Of a stretch of DNA of 64,000 nt, positions 48,759-58,749 are shown piece by piece. The DNA lies in contig NZ_VSKS01000002.1 in assembly GCF_008312835.1 (NCBI RefSeq), forward strand, positions 496,001-560,000, in the 5' to 3' direction. The position numbers were made by a program, and so were the translations under genes. Position 1 is the first letter of the stretch. Each line of letters opens with the position of its first letter. Below the pieces are notes generated by a model. It was not told the DNA's origin and did not search any database. It saw nothing but the letters and a program-made list of their open reading frames with translations. Origin of the DNA: Streptomyces marokkonensis (GTDB taxonomy: Bacteria; Actinomycetota; Actinomycetes; Streptomycetales; Streptomycetaceae).

Positions 48759-49532
48759 TCACTGCGCGTCGCGCCTCTTCAGCAGCACGTAACCGCCGAG
48801 GAGCGCGGCGGCCACCCACAGCGCCATGATGCCCAGGCCGCCCCAGGGTCCGTACGGTGTGTCGTCCCCGAGGGGCGGGACCACCTGCATGATCTTGCTG
48901 CCGGCCTGGTCGGGCAGGAACCGGCCGACCTTCTTCGTGGCGTCGACGTTGCCGAGGATGTTGGAGATCAGGAAGAAGAACGGCATCAGGATGCCCAGCG
49001 ACAGCATGGGGGAGCGCAGCATCGCGGCGACGCCCATGGAGAACAGCGCGATGAGCGTCATGTAGAGGCCGCCGCCGATGACCGCCCGCAGCACCCCCTC
49101 GTCGCCGATGGACGCCTTGTGCTCGCCGAGCATGGCCTGGCCCAGGAAGAAGGCGGCGAGGCTGGTGGCCATGGAGACGACGAGGGCGAGCGCGGTGGCG
49201 ACGGCGAGCTTGCTGAACAGGAAGGTGCCGCGCTTCGGCACGGCCGCGAGCGAGGCGCGGATCATGCCGGTGCTGTACTCGTTCGAGACCACCAGCACCC
49301 CGAACACGATCATCGCGAGCTGACCGAGACTCATCCCGGCGAAACTGATGAACGTCGGGTCGAAGGAGAGCCGGTCCCGCGTGCTCATCGAGTCGAACTC
49401 GCTCCTCGACAGCGCCGAGATCAGCATGCCGAGCGCGATGGTGACGACCACCGCCAGCGAGAGCGTCCACACGGTGGACGCCACCGACCGGATCTTGGTC
49501 CACTCCGACCGGACGACCTGGGTTGCCGCCAT
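48759..49532 (-). CDS. ABC-2 permease, system 2
   Basis: 257 residues, six membrane spans, starting MAATQVVRSEWTKIRSVASTVWTL, clearly paralogous to the permease at 46503 but without its Pro-rich leader. ATG 49532 has AGAGGGG upstream. Two bases separate it from the stop of its ATPase. Confidence 0.88.
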   Translation of the reverse strand: MAATQVVRSEWTKIRSVASTVWTLSLAVVVTIALGMLISALSRSEFDSMSTRDRLSFDPTFISFAGMSLGQLAMIVFGVLVVSNEYSTGMIRASLAAVPKRGTFLFSKLAVATALALVVSMATSLAAFFLGQAMLGEHKASIGDEGVLRAVIGGGLYMTLIALFSMGVAAMLRSPMLSLGILMPFFFLISNILGNVDATKKVGRFLPDQAGSKIMQVVPPLGDDTPYGPWGGLGIMALWVAAALLGGYVLLKRRDAQ

Positions 49533-49534
49533 GC

Positions 49535-50488
49535 TCAGCCCCTCTTCCAGCCGTCGCCCCACTGCTGCGGAGGCACGGGCGTGCCGGTGTGCGCGTGGTA
49601 CTCCACCGACTCCGCGGTCAACTGCATGAACGCCTCCTCCAGGGAGGCCTGCTGCGGGCTCAGCTCGTGCAGCACCAGCTGGTGCCGGGCCGCCAGCTCC
49701 CCGATGTACTCCGCCTTGGACCCGTCCACCTCCAGCGCCCCGTCACCGCCGGCCACCGCGGTGATCCCGCCCTGGTGCAGCACGTCGAGCAGCAGCTCCC
49801 GCTGCGGGCTGCGCACCCGGACGTAGGAGCGGGAATTGCGCTCGATGAACTCGGCCATCGAGGTGTCGGCGAGCAGCCGCCCCTGGCCGATGACCACCAG
49901 GTGGTCGGCGGTCAGCGCCATCTCGCTCATCAGGTGGGAGGAGACGAAGACCGTACGGCCCTGCGTGGCGAGCGACTTCATCAGCGTGCGGATCCAGTGG
50001 ATGCCCTCGGGGTCGAGACCGTTGACCGGCTCGTCGAACATCAGGATGCGCGGGTCGCCGAGCAGCGCGGCCGCGATGCCGAGCCGCTGGCCCATGCCGA
50101 GCGAGAACCCCTTGGCCTTCTTCCGCGCCACCGCCGTCAGCCCGACCGCGTCCAGCACCTCGTGCACCCGCCGCGGCTGGATGCCGTTGCTCTGCGCGAG
50201 GCACAGCAGGTGGTTGTAGGCGCTGCGGCCCGGGTGCACGCCCTTCGCCTCCAGCAGCGCGCCGATGCAGGTCAGCGGGTCCTCGAGGCGGTCGTAGCGC
50301 GTGCCGTCGATCCGCACGTCCCCGGCGGTGGGGTGGTCCAGGCCCAGGATCATCCGCATGGTGGTCGACTTGCCGGCGCCGTTCGGACCGAGGAACCCCG
50401 TGACGATGCCCGGTCTGACGGTGAAGGTCAGATCGTCGACCGCCACCTTCTCGCCGTACCGCTTGGTCAGCCCCTCGAGCTCGATCAT
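49535..50488 (-). CDS. ABC-2 ATPase, system 2
   Basis: 317 residues: Walker A GPNGAGKS (34-41), signature FSLGMGQRLGIAAALL (about 130-145), Walker B LMFDEPVNGLD (about 151-161). The first 300 residues are nearly parallel to those of the system-1 ATPase, so the two ATPase-permease pairs arose by tandem duplication. The end carries only a short tail (PPQQWGDGWKRG). First gene of a leftward run of four. Confidence 0.92.
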   Translation of the reverse strand: MIELEGLTKRYGEKVAVDDLTFTVRPGIVTGFLGPNGAGKSTTMRMILGLDHPTAGDVRIDGTRYDRLEDPLTCIGALLEAKGVHPGRSAYNHLLCLAQSNGIQPRRVHEVLDAVGLTAVARKKAKGFSLGMGQRLGIAAALLGDPRILMFDEPVNGLDPEGIHWIRTLMKSLATQGRTVFVSSHLMSEMALTADHLVVIGQGRLLADTSMAEFIERNSRSYVRVRSPQRELLLDVLHQGGITAVAGGDGALEVDGSKAEYIGELAARHQLVLHELSPQQASLEEAFMQLTAESVEYHAHTGTPVPPQQWGDGWKRG

Positions 50489-50569
50489 GCGGCCACGCTA
50501 GAACGGGACGGAGCCCTCTGCCACCTCAGTGGCAGAGGGCTCCGTGCCTGCTCGGTCCCGCGCCGGGCG

Positions 50570-51508
50570 TTACCGGGACTGCTGGGCCGGGACCCCGCGG
50601 GAGATCGGCTCGTCCTCGGTGGCCGGCGAGCCGGTCGCGGCCACCGCCGCACCCGTGAGCGTCGCCAGCATCTCGCGGACGTTCGTCAGCTGGGCGTTGA
50701 TGGAGTCACGGCGGTTGGTCAGCGCCGCGAGCTCACGCTCGGATTCCGAACGGATCCGGTCCGCCTTGGCGTTGGCGTCCGCGACGATGTCCTCGGCCTG
50801 GCGCTGCGCGGTCTCCACCGTCTGGCGGGCACGGCGCTCGGCGTCGGTGCGCAGCTTCTCGGCCTCCAGGCGCAGCTGCTCCGCGCGGTGCTCGATCTCC
50901 GCGAGACGCTTCTCGGCCTTGGCCTGCCGGGAGGCGAGGTCGCGCTCGGACTGCTCGCGCCGCTTGGCGAGGTTCGTCTCGAAGTCGGCGGCGGCCTGCG
51001 CGGCCTTGGCGCGGGTCTCCTCGAAGAGGGCGTCCGCCTCCTCCCGCTTGGACTGCGCGTCCTTCTGCGCCTCGGAACGCAGCTGGGACGCCTCGCCCTT
51101 GGCCTTCTCGACGATCCGGACGCCCTCGTCCTCCGCCTTGGCCTTGCGCTCGGAGGCGTACGACTCGGCGTCGTTGCGCACCTGCTGGGCGGCCGACTCG
51201 GCGAGCTCGCGGTGCTGCTCCGCCGCGCGCCGGGCCTCCTCGCGCAGATCCTTGGCCTCCTCCTCGGCGAGGCGGAGGATCTTCTCCACACGCGCGCCGA
51301 GACCCGCGTACGACGGCTCGGCGTCGTTGACCTGGGCCTGGGCGTTCTGCGTCTCGAGGTGGAGCTCTTCGATGCGCTTTTCCAGAGCGGTGATGCGGGC
51401 GAGAGCGCTGTCACGGTCGGAGACGAGCTTGGAGATACGTTCGTCCACCTGAGCGCGGTCGTACCCACGCCGCACAAGCTCGAAGCCGTAGGGGGAAGTG
51501 TCGCTCAT
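50570..51508 (-). CDS. filP: FilP, intermediate-filament-like coiled-coil protein
   Basis: 312 residues: a DivIVA-like N-terminal stretch (FELVRRGYDRAQVDERISKL, about 9-28), then almost continuous coiled coil (about 30-270) rich in Ala, Glu, Arg and Lys, and a short disordered end. FilP forms filaments behind the growing hyphal tip, giving rigidity, and interacts with Scy and DivIVA. It is the shorter partner downstream of scy (183-base gap). ATG 51508. Confidence 0.93.
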   Translation of the reverse strand: MSDTSPYGFELVRRGYDRAQVDERISKLVSDRDSALARITALEKRIEELHLETQNAQAQVNDAEPSYAGLGARVEKILRLAEEEAKDLREEARRAAEQHRELAESAAQQVRNDAESYASERKAKAEDEGVRIVEKAKGEASQLRSEAQKDAQSKREEADALFEETRAKAAQAAADFETNLAKRREQSERDLASRQAKAEKRLAEIEHRAEQLRLEAEKLRTDAERRARQTVETAQRQAEDIVADANAKADRIRSESERELAALTNRRDSINAQLTNVREMLATLTGAAVAATGSPATEDEPISRGVPAQQSR

Positions 51509-51691
51509 GGGGTTCCTGTCGAATGAGACCGGTGAGGTGATAGGTGGAATCCTAGGGGCCGAAGCGCTGTGTCATCGAGCGGATGCACGTTTGATACGGA
51601 GATTGACACCCCTTTTGAGTGGCTCGCCGCCGGAAGGCTTGCCAAAGCCATGGTCAAAGGCCTCACCGTACAGGCGATTTGGTCCGGTTTG

Positions 51692-54600
51692 CTAGCTATC
51701 CGATGACTTGCCACCCGTACGGGTAGCACCCGCCGCGGCTCCCGCCCTGACCCCGTTGTCCTTGGCGGCCGCCGGGGCCTCGAAGGACTCCAGCGCCTCC
51801 AGCACATCCTGCACGCGGGAGATCTCCGCGTTGATGTCCTCGCGGCGCCGCACCAGCACCTCCAGCTCGCGCTTGCCCTCCTCGACCGTGCGCCGTGCCT
51901 CGCGGACCGCCTCGGCCTTCAGCTCCTCGGCCTCCCTCACGAGCGTGGCCTTCTTCTGCTCCGCCTCCTTCAGCAGACCCTCGGCCTTCTTCACGGCGGC
52001 GATACGCACCTTGCCCGCCTCGGAGTTGGCCTCCGAGACGATCTCCTTGGCCTTCGCCTCCGCCTTGGCGAGCTGCTCCTCGGCGGCCTTGATGAGCGCG
52101 TCGCAGCGGTCGCCCGTCGACTTCATCGTCTCCGCCGCCTCACGGCGGGCCCGCTCGTGCAGCTCCTCGATCTCGCCGGTGAGGCGGTCGCGCAGCTCCT
52201 GCGCGCGCTCCCTGATCTGGGTCGCGTCCCGGCGCGCACCCACCAGCAGCTCGTCCGCGTCCGTACGGGCCTTCTCCACCAGCGAGTTGCCCTCGACGGT
52301 CGCCTCGGACACCAGCCGCTCGGCCTCGCTGCGGGCCACGCCGACCATCGTGTCCGCCTGCGACTCCGCGTCCGCCGTCGTCTTCTGCGCCTGCTGCTGC
52401 GCCTCGGTGAGCAGCTTGTCCGCCTCGGCGGTGGTCTCCGTGATGAGCGTGTCGACCTGCTCGGCCGCCTCCGAGCGCCGCTTGTTGGCCTCCTTGCGGG
52501 CCTCGTCCAGCGTCCGCTCGGCCTCCTCGCGCGCGGTGGACACCAGCCGCTCGGCCTGCGACTCCGCGTCGGACCTGACCCGTTCGGCGTCCTGGCGGAT
52601 CCGCTCCGCGTGCTGCTGCGCCGACCCCACCGTCTCCGCGGCCTCGGCCCGCAGCCGTTCCGCGTCGCCGGTCGCGTCCGCGATCAGCTTCTCCGCCTTG
52701 GCGACCGACTCCGAGCGCACCCGCTCGGCCTCGGCGACCGTCTCCACGCGCAGCCGGTCGGTCTCCGCGACGGTGTCCTCGGTGAGCCGCTCGGCCTCGC
52801 TGCGGGCCTCGGTGATGAGCGTGTCCGCCTGCGTCGCCGCGTCCGAACGGATCCGGTTGGCGTCCTCGCGGGCGTCCGCCCGGGTGCGCGCCGCGGCCTG
52901 CTCCGCCTCGGCGATGGCGTCCGACGCCTCCGTACGCACCCGCTGGGCGTGTTCGGACACCTCCGCGCGGATCCGCTCGGCCTCCGTGATCGCCTCGGAC
53001 ATGGTGCGCTCGGCCAGCGCCTTGGCGGCCTCCGTCTCCTCGTGCGCCTCGCGCCGCAGCCGGCCCGCGTCCTCGCTCGCCCGTTCCCGCTCCGCGTAGG
53101 CGTCGGCGCGGACCCGGTCCGCCTCCTCCCCGGCCTCGCGGCGCGTACGGTCCGCCGCGTGCTCGGCGGCGCTGCGCAGCCCGGCGATCTCCTCCTGCGC
53201 CTGCTCGTGCAGCCCGGCGACGGAGTCCCGTACCTGCTGGGCGTGCTGCTCGGCCGCCGACACCGTCTCCGTGGCGCGCCGGTCCGCCTCCTCGACCAGG
53301 CGTACGGCCTCGGCCTGCGCCTCCTCCACGCGCGTACGCGCCGACGACAGCAGCTCCTCGCTCTGCTCGCGGGCCCGTTCGCGCTCCTGGTCGGCCTCCT
53401 GCCGGGCCGCACCGAGGAGTTCCTCGGCCTCGCGGCGGCGCCGGGCCGCCTCCTCCTGCGCGGCGGCCAGCGTCTGGGACGCCTCCGCACCGATCCGCTC
53501 GGCGGCGGCCCGCGCCTCCGCGCGCATCCGGTCGGCGCTGTCCTGCGCCTCCGACGTCAGCCGCTCCGCCTCGGCCGCGGCCTCCGACCGCAGCCGTACG
53601 GCGACGGACTCGCCCTCCGCGCGGGACGCCGACGCGTCCGCGGCCGCCTCGTCACGCAGCCGCTCGGCCTCCGCCTCCGCCTGCTGCTGCAGCGTACGGA
53701 TCCGCTCGGCGGCCTCCGTGCGCAGCCGCTCGCTCTCCTCGGCCGCCTCCCGGCGGATCCGGGCGGCCTCCTCGCGCGCGTCGCTCAGCGCCTGCTCGGC
53801 GGCGGCGAGCCGCTCCTCGGCGTCCGCGTGCAGCCGTGTCAGTTCCCCGGCGGCCTCCGTGCGGCGGGCCTCGACGGCCCGCTCGGTCTCCTCGCGCAGC
53901 TCGCGCGCGGCCCGCTCGGCGTCCTCCCTGAGCGCGTCCGCCTGCTCGACGGCCTCCGCGCGGTGCCGCTCGGCCTCCTTGCGGGTGCGCTCCAGCGTCT
54001 CCTCGGCCTGCCGGCGCAGCGTCGTGGCGCGCTCGATGGCCTCGGTGCGGACCTTCTCGCTGTCCGTCTGCGCCGTGGAGCGCAGTTCGTCGGCGTCGGC
54101 CTTCGCCTTGGCGAGCAGCTCCTCGGCGGACTTCGCCGCCTCCTCGATCTGCGCCACGGCCTCCTTGCGGGCCGCCGCGCGGATCTTCTCGCCCTCGGCG
54201 ACCGCGTCGGCGCGCAGCTGCTCGGCCTCGCCGCGCAGCCGGCGCGCCTCCTCCTGCAGCTCGACCGTCTTGGCGCGGTACTCCTTGGTGTCGTCCTTCG
54301 CCGCGCCCTTGAGCTGCTCGGCGATGTCGTGCGCCTCCGCACGCAGCCGGTCGGCCTCGGCCTCGGCCTCCCCGCGGATCCGCTCGGCCTCCTCGGCCGC
54401 CGCCCTGGTGGTCCGCTTGGCCTCCTCCGACGCCTTGTTGAGCACGTCCTCGGCGGTCCTGGCAGCCTTGGACAGCTGCGTGGCGGACTCCTCGGCGGTG
54501 AGCGTGCGGGCCTTCTCCGCGGCCTCGGCGACGATCTTCTCGGCCTCCGCGCGGGCGTCGGCGACCAGCTGCTCGGCGTCGGCCTTGGTGGACTCCGCCT

Positions 54601-55573
54601 CCTTGGTGGCCTCGCTGACCAGCCGCGCCACCTGCTCCTTGGCGGTGCGCGTACGGGTCTCGTTGGCGGACTCGGCGGAGGCGATGGCCTTGGCGGCGGC
54701 CTCCTTCGCCTCGGCGAGCACCTTCTCCGCCTCGGCGCGCGCCTCGCGCAGCGAGGTCTCGGCCTCCGCCATGCGCTTCTCGGCGGCCCTGGCGAGCTCC
54801 TGGGCCTCGCGGCGCGCCGACTCCGACTCGGTGGCCGTGGACGTCCGCAACTGCTCGGCGTGGTCGGTGGCCTCCTGGGCCTGCGTGGACGCCGCGTTCA
54901 GCAGCCGCTCGGCGTCCGCGCGGGCCCGGCGCAGCAACTGCTCGGCCTCCGCGCGGGCCGACTCCGCCTCGCTCTGCAGCCGCTGTCGGGCCTCGGACGT
55001 CAGCCGCTCCGCCTCCGCGCGGGCGGCGGCCATGGCCTGCTCCCGCTCCGCGCGGGTCTCCTCCATGAGCCGGCGGGCCTGCTCCTCGGTACGGGCCCGC
55101 AACTGCTCCGCCCACGCCACGTTCTCGTTGACGTGCGACTCGACGGTCTGCCTGCGCTCCGCCAGCTCCTGGTCGAGCTGCTGGCGCCGCGTCACCGCCT
55201 CCTGGTGCAGCTCGGCCTGGAGCCGGGCCGCCTGCTCCGCGTGCTCCTGGAGGATCCGCTGGGTCTGCGCCCGGGCCTGGCTCAGCTCCCGCTCGGCGTC
55301 CGCGCGGAGCTGGTCGGCCTGCATCTGCGCGTTGCGGAGCATCTGCTCGGCCTGATAGCCGATGTCACCGCCGTCGTACGCGGGCCGGGACATGATGGTG
55401 CGCCGCGCCTCGTGCAGCTTGGCGCGCAGCACCTCGACCTGGTAGCCGAGGTCCTCGGCGTGCTGGATCGCCTTTTCCCGCTCGGTCTTCAGCCGCTTCA
55501 TCTCGGCTTCGAACCGAGAGAGGTGGTCGACGTCAGCCGCCGGCTCTCGCTCCTGGCTCTCGTAGCCCCGCAC
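51692..55573 (-). CDS. scy: Scy, polar-growth scaffold coiled-coil protein
   Basis: 1293 residues, almost entirely coiled coil, with long stretches of imperfect 51-residue (hendecad/heptad) periodicity seen as recurring EA-x-R-x-R-x-EA-x-x-x-A blocks. The N terminus (about 1-65) has a short DivIVA-like coiled coil. Scy marks the hyphal tip, recruits DivIVA and FilP, and controls branching. The start is GTG 55573 (N terminus RGYESQEREPAADVDHLSRF); the longer in-frame extension to 55777 has non-coding character. Its high Ala/Glu/Arg content makes large false open frames on the other strand. Confidence 0.94.
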   Translation of the reverse strand: MRGYESQEREPAADVDHLSRFEAEMKRLKTEREKAIQHAEDLGYQVEVLRAKLHEARRTIMSRPAYDGGDIGYQAEQMLRNAQMQADQLRADAERELSQARAQTQRILQEHAEQAARLQAELHQEAVTRRQQLDQELAERRQTVESHVNENVAWAEQLRARTEEQARRLMEETRAEREQAMAAARAEAERLTSEARQRLQSEAESARAEAEQLLRRARADAERLLNAASTQAQEATDHAEQLRTSTATESESARREAQELARAAEKRMAEAETSLREARAEAEKVLAEAKEAAAKAIASAESANETRTRTAKEQVARLVSEATKEAESTKADAEQLVADARAEAEKIVAEAAEKARTLTAEESATQLSKAARTAEDVLNKASEEAKRTTRAAAEEAERIRGEAEAEADRLRAEAHDIAEQLKGAAKDDTKEYRAKTVELQEEARRLRGEAEQLRADAVAEGEKIRAAARKEAVAQIEEAAKSAEELLAKAKADADELRSTAQTDSEKVRTEAIERATTLRRQAEETLERTRKEAERHRAEAVEQADALREDAERAARELREETERAVEARRTEAAGELTRLHADAEERLAAAEQALSDAREEAARIRREAAEESERLRTEAAERIRTLQQQAEAEAERLRDEAAADASASRAEGESVAVRLRSEAAAEAERLTSEAQDSADRMRAEARAAAERIGAEASQTLAAAQEEAARRRREAEELLGAARQEADQERERAREQSEELLSSARTRVEEAQAEAVRLVEEADRRATETVSAAEQHAQQVRDSVAGLHEQAQEEIAGLRSAAEHAADRTRREAGEEADRVRADAYAERERASEDAGRLRREAHEETEAAKALAERTMSEAITEAERIRAEVSEHAQRVRTEASDAIAEAEQAAARTRADAREDANRIRSDAATQADTLITEARSEAERLTEDTVAETDRLRVETVAEAERVRSESVAKAEKLIADATGDAERLRAEAAETVGSAQQHAERIRQDAERVRSDAESQAERLVSTAREEAERTLDEARKEANKRRSEAAEQVDTLITETTAEADKLLTEAQQQAQKTTADAESQADTMVGVARSEAERLVSEATVEGNSLVEKARTDADELLVGARRDATQIRERAQELRDRLTGEIEELHERARREAAETMKSTGDRCDALIKAAEEQLAKAEAKAKEIVSEANSEAGKVRIAAVKKAEGLLKEAEQKKATLVREAEELKAEAVREARRTVEEGKRELEVLVRRREDINAEISRVQDVLEALESFEAPAAAKDNGVRAGAAAGATRTGGKSSDS

Positions 55574-55802
55574 TGCGCGGTCCCATCCGTCCCCTGGTCG
55601 CAAGTCTGGCCGAGCTCCGTCCATCCGCCGAACGGGGCCCCCGGGGAATGGTGTCAGATCAACGGCGGAGCATGGGCTGCTGCCCCGCGCTCGCCCCCCG
55701 AAACCCGGACCCCGGCGATCCCGCCGCCGAAGACGACAGGACCCGGTCACCACGGATCGAGCGGCGACCAGGCCCAACCCTACCGGCCCTTATGTACGTG
55801 GG

Positions 55803-56243
55803 TCAGTGCTCGGACGACTCAACAGGGGCCGAAGTGACCAGTTCTGTCAGTACGCCGTGGCAGTCCTTGGGATGCAGGAAGGTGATCCGTGACCCCATGG
55901 AGCCGCGCCGGGGCTCTTCGTACAGAACGCGTACGCCCTTCTCCTTGATGTCGGCCGCCTCCGCGTCCACATCCGCCGTACCGAAAGCGATGTGGTGGAC
56001 GCCCTCGCCGTTCTTCGCCAGCCACTTGGCGACGGTGGAGTCCTCCCGCGTCGGCTCGAGGAGCTGCAGGTAGGAGGCGCCGCCGTCCGAGGTGTCGTTG
56101 ATCTTGAGCATGGCCTCACGCACGCCCTGCTCCTCGTTGACCTCGGAGTGGAACACCTCGAAGCCGTAGGTGGCCCGGTAGAACTCCACGGTCCTGTCCA
56201 GGTCGAAACAGGCGATCCCGATGTGGTCGATTCGCGTCAGCAT
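55803..56243 (-). CDS. mce: methylmalonyl-CoA epimerase
   Basis: 146 residues, VOC fold with metal ligands His7 (IDHIGIA), His84 (GVHHIAFG) and Glu134 (LTELV). Interconverts (2S)- and (2R)-methylmalonyl-CoA in propionyl-CoA and polyketide extender metabolism. Divergent from the thiolase gene; meaB, which protects the mutase, lies 1.4 kb away. ATG 56243. Confidence 0.95.
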   Translation of the reverse strand: MLTRIDHIGIACFDLDRTVEFYRATYGFEVFHSEVNEEQGVREAMLKINDTSDGGASYLQLLEPTREDSTVAKWLAKNGEGVHHIAFGTADVDAEAADIKEKGVRVLYEEPRRGSMGSRITFLHPKDCHGVLTELVTSAPVESSEH

Positions 56244-56390
56244 GAAATCAGTGCAGCGCTCCCGCCGTGGTTACGCAACGTGCGCGCGATCACACCGAAA
56301 GGCCGATGACGGGGTCCACCGCACGTCAGTACATTCGAAGTAAACCCTCGTTCACTCCTCGGCTGTGCAGCCGGAAGGGGACCGCAGCTC

Positions 56391-57614
56391 ATGACTTCTG
56401 CATCATCTGCATCTTCCGCAACGAACGGCACGACGTCCGTCATCGTCGCGGGCGCCCGCACCCCGATGGGTCGGCTGCTCGGTTCGCTGAAGTCGTTCTC
56501 CGGGGCCGACCTCGGCGGCTTCGCGATCAAGGCCGCCCTCGACCGTGCGGGGATCGGTGGCGACCAGGTCCAGTACGTGATCATGGGCCAGGTGCTCCAG
56601 GCCGGGGCGGGGCAGATCCCGGCGCGCCAGGCCGCCGTGAAGGCCGGCATCCCGATGAACGTCCCGGCGCTCACCATCAACAAGGTGTGCCTCTCCGGCC
56701 TCGACGCCATCGCGCTCGCGGACCAGCTCATCCGGGCCGGCGAGTTCGACGTGATCGTCGCCGGCGGCCAGGAGTCCATGACCAACGCCCCGCACCTGCT
56801 GCCGAAGTCCCGCGACGGCTTCAAGTACGGCGCGGTGCAGATGCTCGACGCCATGGCGCACGACGGTCTGACCGACTCCTTCGAGAACATCGCCATGGGC
56901 GAGTCCACGGAGAAGCACAACACCCGCCTCGGCATCGCCCGCCCGGAGCAGGACGAGATCGCCGCCCTCTCCCACCAGCGCGCCGCCGCCGCCCAGAAGA
57001 ACGGCATCTACGAAGCCGAGATCACCCCGGTCGAGATCCCGCAGCGCAAGGGCGACCCGGTCCTGTTCAGCAAGGACGAGGGCATCCGCGGCGACACCAC
57101 CGCCGAGTCCCTCGGCAGGCTGCGCCCGGCGTTCGCCAAGGACGGCACGATCACCGCCGGCTCCTCGTCGCAGATCTCGGACGGTGCGGCGGCCGTGGTC
57201 GTGATGAGCAAGGCCAAGGCACAGGAGCTGGGCCTGGAGTGGATCGCCGAGATCGGTGCCCACGGCAACGTGGCCGGCCCCGACAACTCCCTCCAGTCGC
57301 AGCCGTCCAACGCGATCCGGCACGCGCTGAAGAAGGAGGGCCTGGAGGTCTCCGACCTCGACCTCATCGAGATCAACGAGGCCTTCGCCGCGGTCGCCGT
57401 CCAGTCAATGAAGGACCTGGGCGTTTCCACCGAAAAGGTGAACGTCAACGGCGGTGCCATCGCCCTCGGTCACCCGATCGGGATGTCCGGCGCGCGGCTC
57501 GTGCTGCACCTGGCGCTCGAGCTGAAGCGGCGCGGCGGCGGTGTCGGCGCGGCGGCGCTGTGCGGCGGCGGCGGCCAGGGCGACGCGCTGATCGTGCGGG
57601 TGCCCAAGGCCTGA
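56391..57614 (+). CDS. acetyl-CoA acetyltransferase (thiolase)
   Basis: 407 residues, type II thiolase. Nucleophile Cys100 ([12 protein letters not shown]), His about 363 ([17 protein letters not shown]) and the second Cys about 393 (CGGGGQG). Condenses two acetyl-CoA to acetoacetyl-CoA, or the reverse. ATG 56391 has GGAAGGGG (56370-56377) upstream. The gap to meaB is 52 bases; likely one transcript. The first ~12 residues are Ser/Ala/Thr-rich and unlike other thiolases. Confidence 0.95.
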   Translation: MTSASSASSATNGTTSVIVAGARTPMGRLLGSLKSFSGADLGGFAIKAALDRAGIGGDQVQYVIMGQVLQAGAGQIPARQAAVKAGIPMNVPALTINKVCLSGLDAIALADQLIRAGEFDVIVAGGQESMTNAPHLLPKSRDGFKYGAVQMLDAMAHDGLTDSFENIAMGESTEKHNTRLGIARPEQDEIAALSHQRAAAAQKNGIYEAEITPVEIPQRKGDPVLFSKDEGIRGDTTAESLGRLRPAFAKDGTITAGSSSQISDGAAAVVVMSKAKAQELGLEWIAEIGAHGNVAGPDNSLQSQPSNAIRHALKKEGLEVSDLDLIEINEAFAAVAVQSMKDLGVSTEKVNVNGGAIALGHPIGMSGARLVLHLALELKRRGGGVGAAALCGGGGQGDALIVRVPKA

Positions 57615-57666
57615 GCCGGGTTTGTTCGCAGGTGTGCAGGGTCTTTCTCTCGTGAACGGAGCTGTG

Positions 57667-58623
57667 ATGCAGGACGTCTCCTCGCTGGTCGCCCAGGCCA
57701 GGGAAGGCAGGCCACGGGCCGTGGCCCGGCTGATCTCCCTGGTGGAGGGGGCGTCCCCGCAGCTCAGGGAGGTGATGGCGGCCCTCGCGCCGCTCACCGG
57801 CAATGCCTATGTCGTCGGCCTCACCGGCTCCCCGGGCGTCGGCAAGTCCACGTCCACCTCGGCGCTGGTGACCGCGTACCGCAAACAGGGCAAACGGGTC
57901 GGCGTCCTGGCCGTCGACCCGTCCTCCCCCTTCTCCGGCGGCGCCCTGCTCGGTGACCGCGTCCGCATGTCGGAGCACGCCTCCGACCCGGGGGTCTACA
58001 TCCGTTCCATGGCCACGCGGGGCCACCTGGGCGGCCTCGCCTGGGCCGCGCCGCAGGCGATCCGCGTCCTGGACGCGGCCGGCTGCGACGTGATCCTGGT
58101 GGAGACGGTGGGCGTCGGCCAGTCGGAGGTGGAGATCGCCTCCCAGGCCGACACCTCCGTGGTGCTGCTGGCCCCCGGCATGGGCGACGGCATCCAGGCC
58201 GCCAAGGCAGGGATCCTGGAGATCGGTGACGTCTACGTCGTCAACAAGGCCGACCGTGACGGCGCCGACGCCACCGCCCGCGAGCTGAACCACATGCTGG
58301 GCCTCGGCGAATCCCGCGCCCCGGGCGACTGGCGCCCCCCGATCGTCAAGACGGTCGCCGCGCGCGCGGAGGGCGTCGACGAGGTCGTCGAGGCGCTGGA
58401 GAAGCACCGTGCCTGGATGGAGGAGCGCGGGGTCCTGACGGAACGCCGCCTGGCCCGCGCATCCCGGGAGGTCGAGACCATCGCGGTCACGGCCCTGAGG
58501 GAACGCATCGGCGACCTCCACGGCGACCGCCGCCTCGGGGCGCTGGCGGAACGCATCATCGCGGGCGACCTGGACCCGTACCGCGCGGCGGACGAACTGG
58601 TGGAGGGCCTCACACAGGGCTGA
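57667..58623 (+). CDS. meaB: MeaB GTPase chaperone of methylmalonyl-CoA mutase
   Basis: 318 residues. G3E-type GTPase: Walker A GSPGVGKS (54-61), VDPSSPFSGGALLGDRVRM (about 78-96), ETVGVGQSEVE (about 149-159) and the NKAD base motif (about 198-201). It gates coenzyme B12 loading and reactivation of the mutase. Start ATG 57667 with CGGAG at 57656-57660; ATG/TTG further upstream adds residues of thiolase-spacer character. Confidence 0.94.
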   Translation: MQDVSSLVAQAREGRPRAVARLISLVEGASPQLREVMAALAPLTGNAYVVGLTGSPGVGKSTSTSALVTAYRKQGKRVGVLAVDPSSPFSGGALLGDRVRMSEHASDPGVYIRSMATRGHLGGLAWAAPQAIRVLDAAGCDVILVETVGVGQSEVEIASQADTSVVLLAPGMGDGIQAAKAGILEIGDVYVVNKADRDGADATARELNHMLGLGESRAPGDWRPPIVKTVAARAEGVDEVVEALEKHRAWMEERGVLTERRLARASREVETIAVTALRERIGDLHGDRRLGALAERIIAGDLDPYRAADELVEGLTQG

Positions 58624-58640
58624 CTTGTGAGCCCGCTCCC

Positions 58641-58720
58641 AGCCCGTCCGGCGCTTGAGGACGAGGCCCGTTCAGGGCCGAAAGGGGGGCTGCGGGCGCA
58701 GCCCCCAGGGACGGGACGGG
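58641..58720. repeat. dispersed Streptomyces intergenic repeat with two hairpins
   Basis: The block starts AGCCCGTCCGGCGCTTGAGG, a sequence I know as frequent between Streptomyces genes. It contains GGCCC (58665-58669)/GGGCC (58675-58679) and GGGGGCTGC (58685-58693)/GCAGCCCCC (58698-58706). It follows meaB and faces the PepSY gene, so it can terminate both. Confidence 0.7.
58685..58706. terminator. terminator between meaB and the PepSY gene
   Basis: GGGGGCTGC/GCAGCCCCC, nine-base perfect arms with a GGGC loop, in the convergent meaB-PepSY space. Confidence 0.7.
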
Positions 58721-58749
58721 ATGGGAAGGGGCGGCGGGGGCGACATCAA

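Noticed and set aside
52157-55837. 1226-residue plus-strand frame opposite scy
   Set aside because: Made by the Ala/Glu/Arg codon periodicity of the coiled coil; the Leu/Arg-rich product has no start signal or domain.
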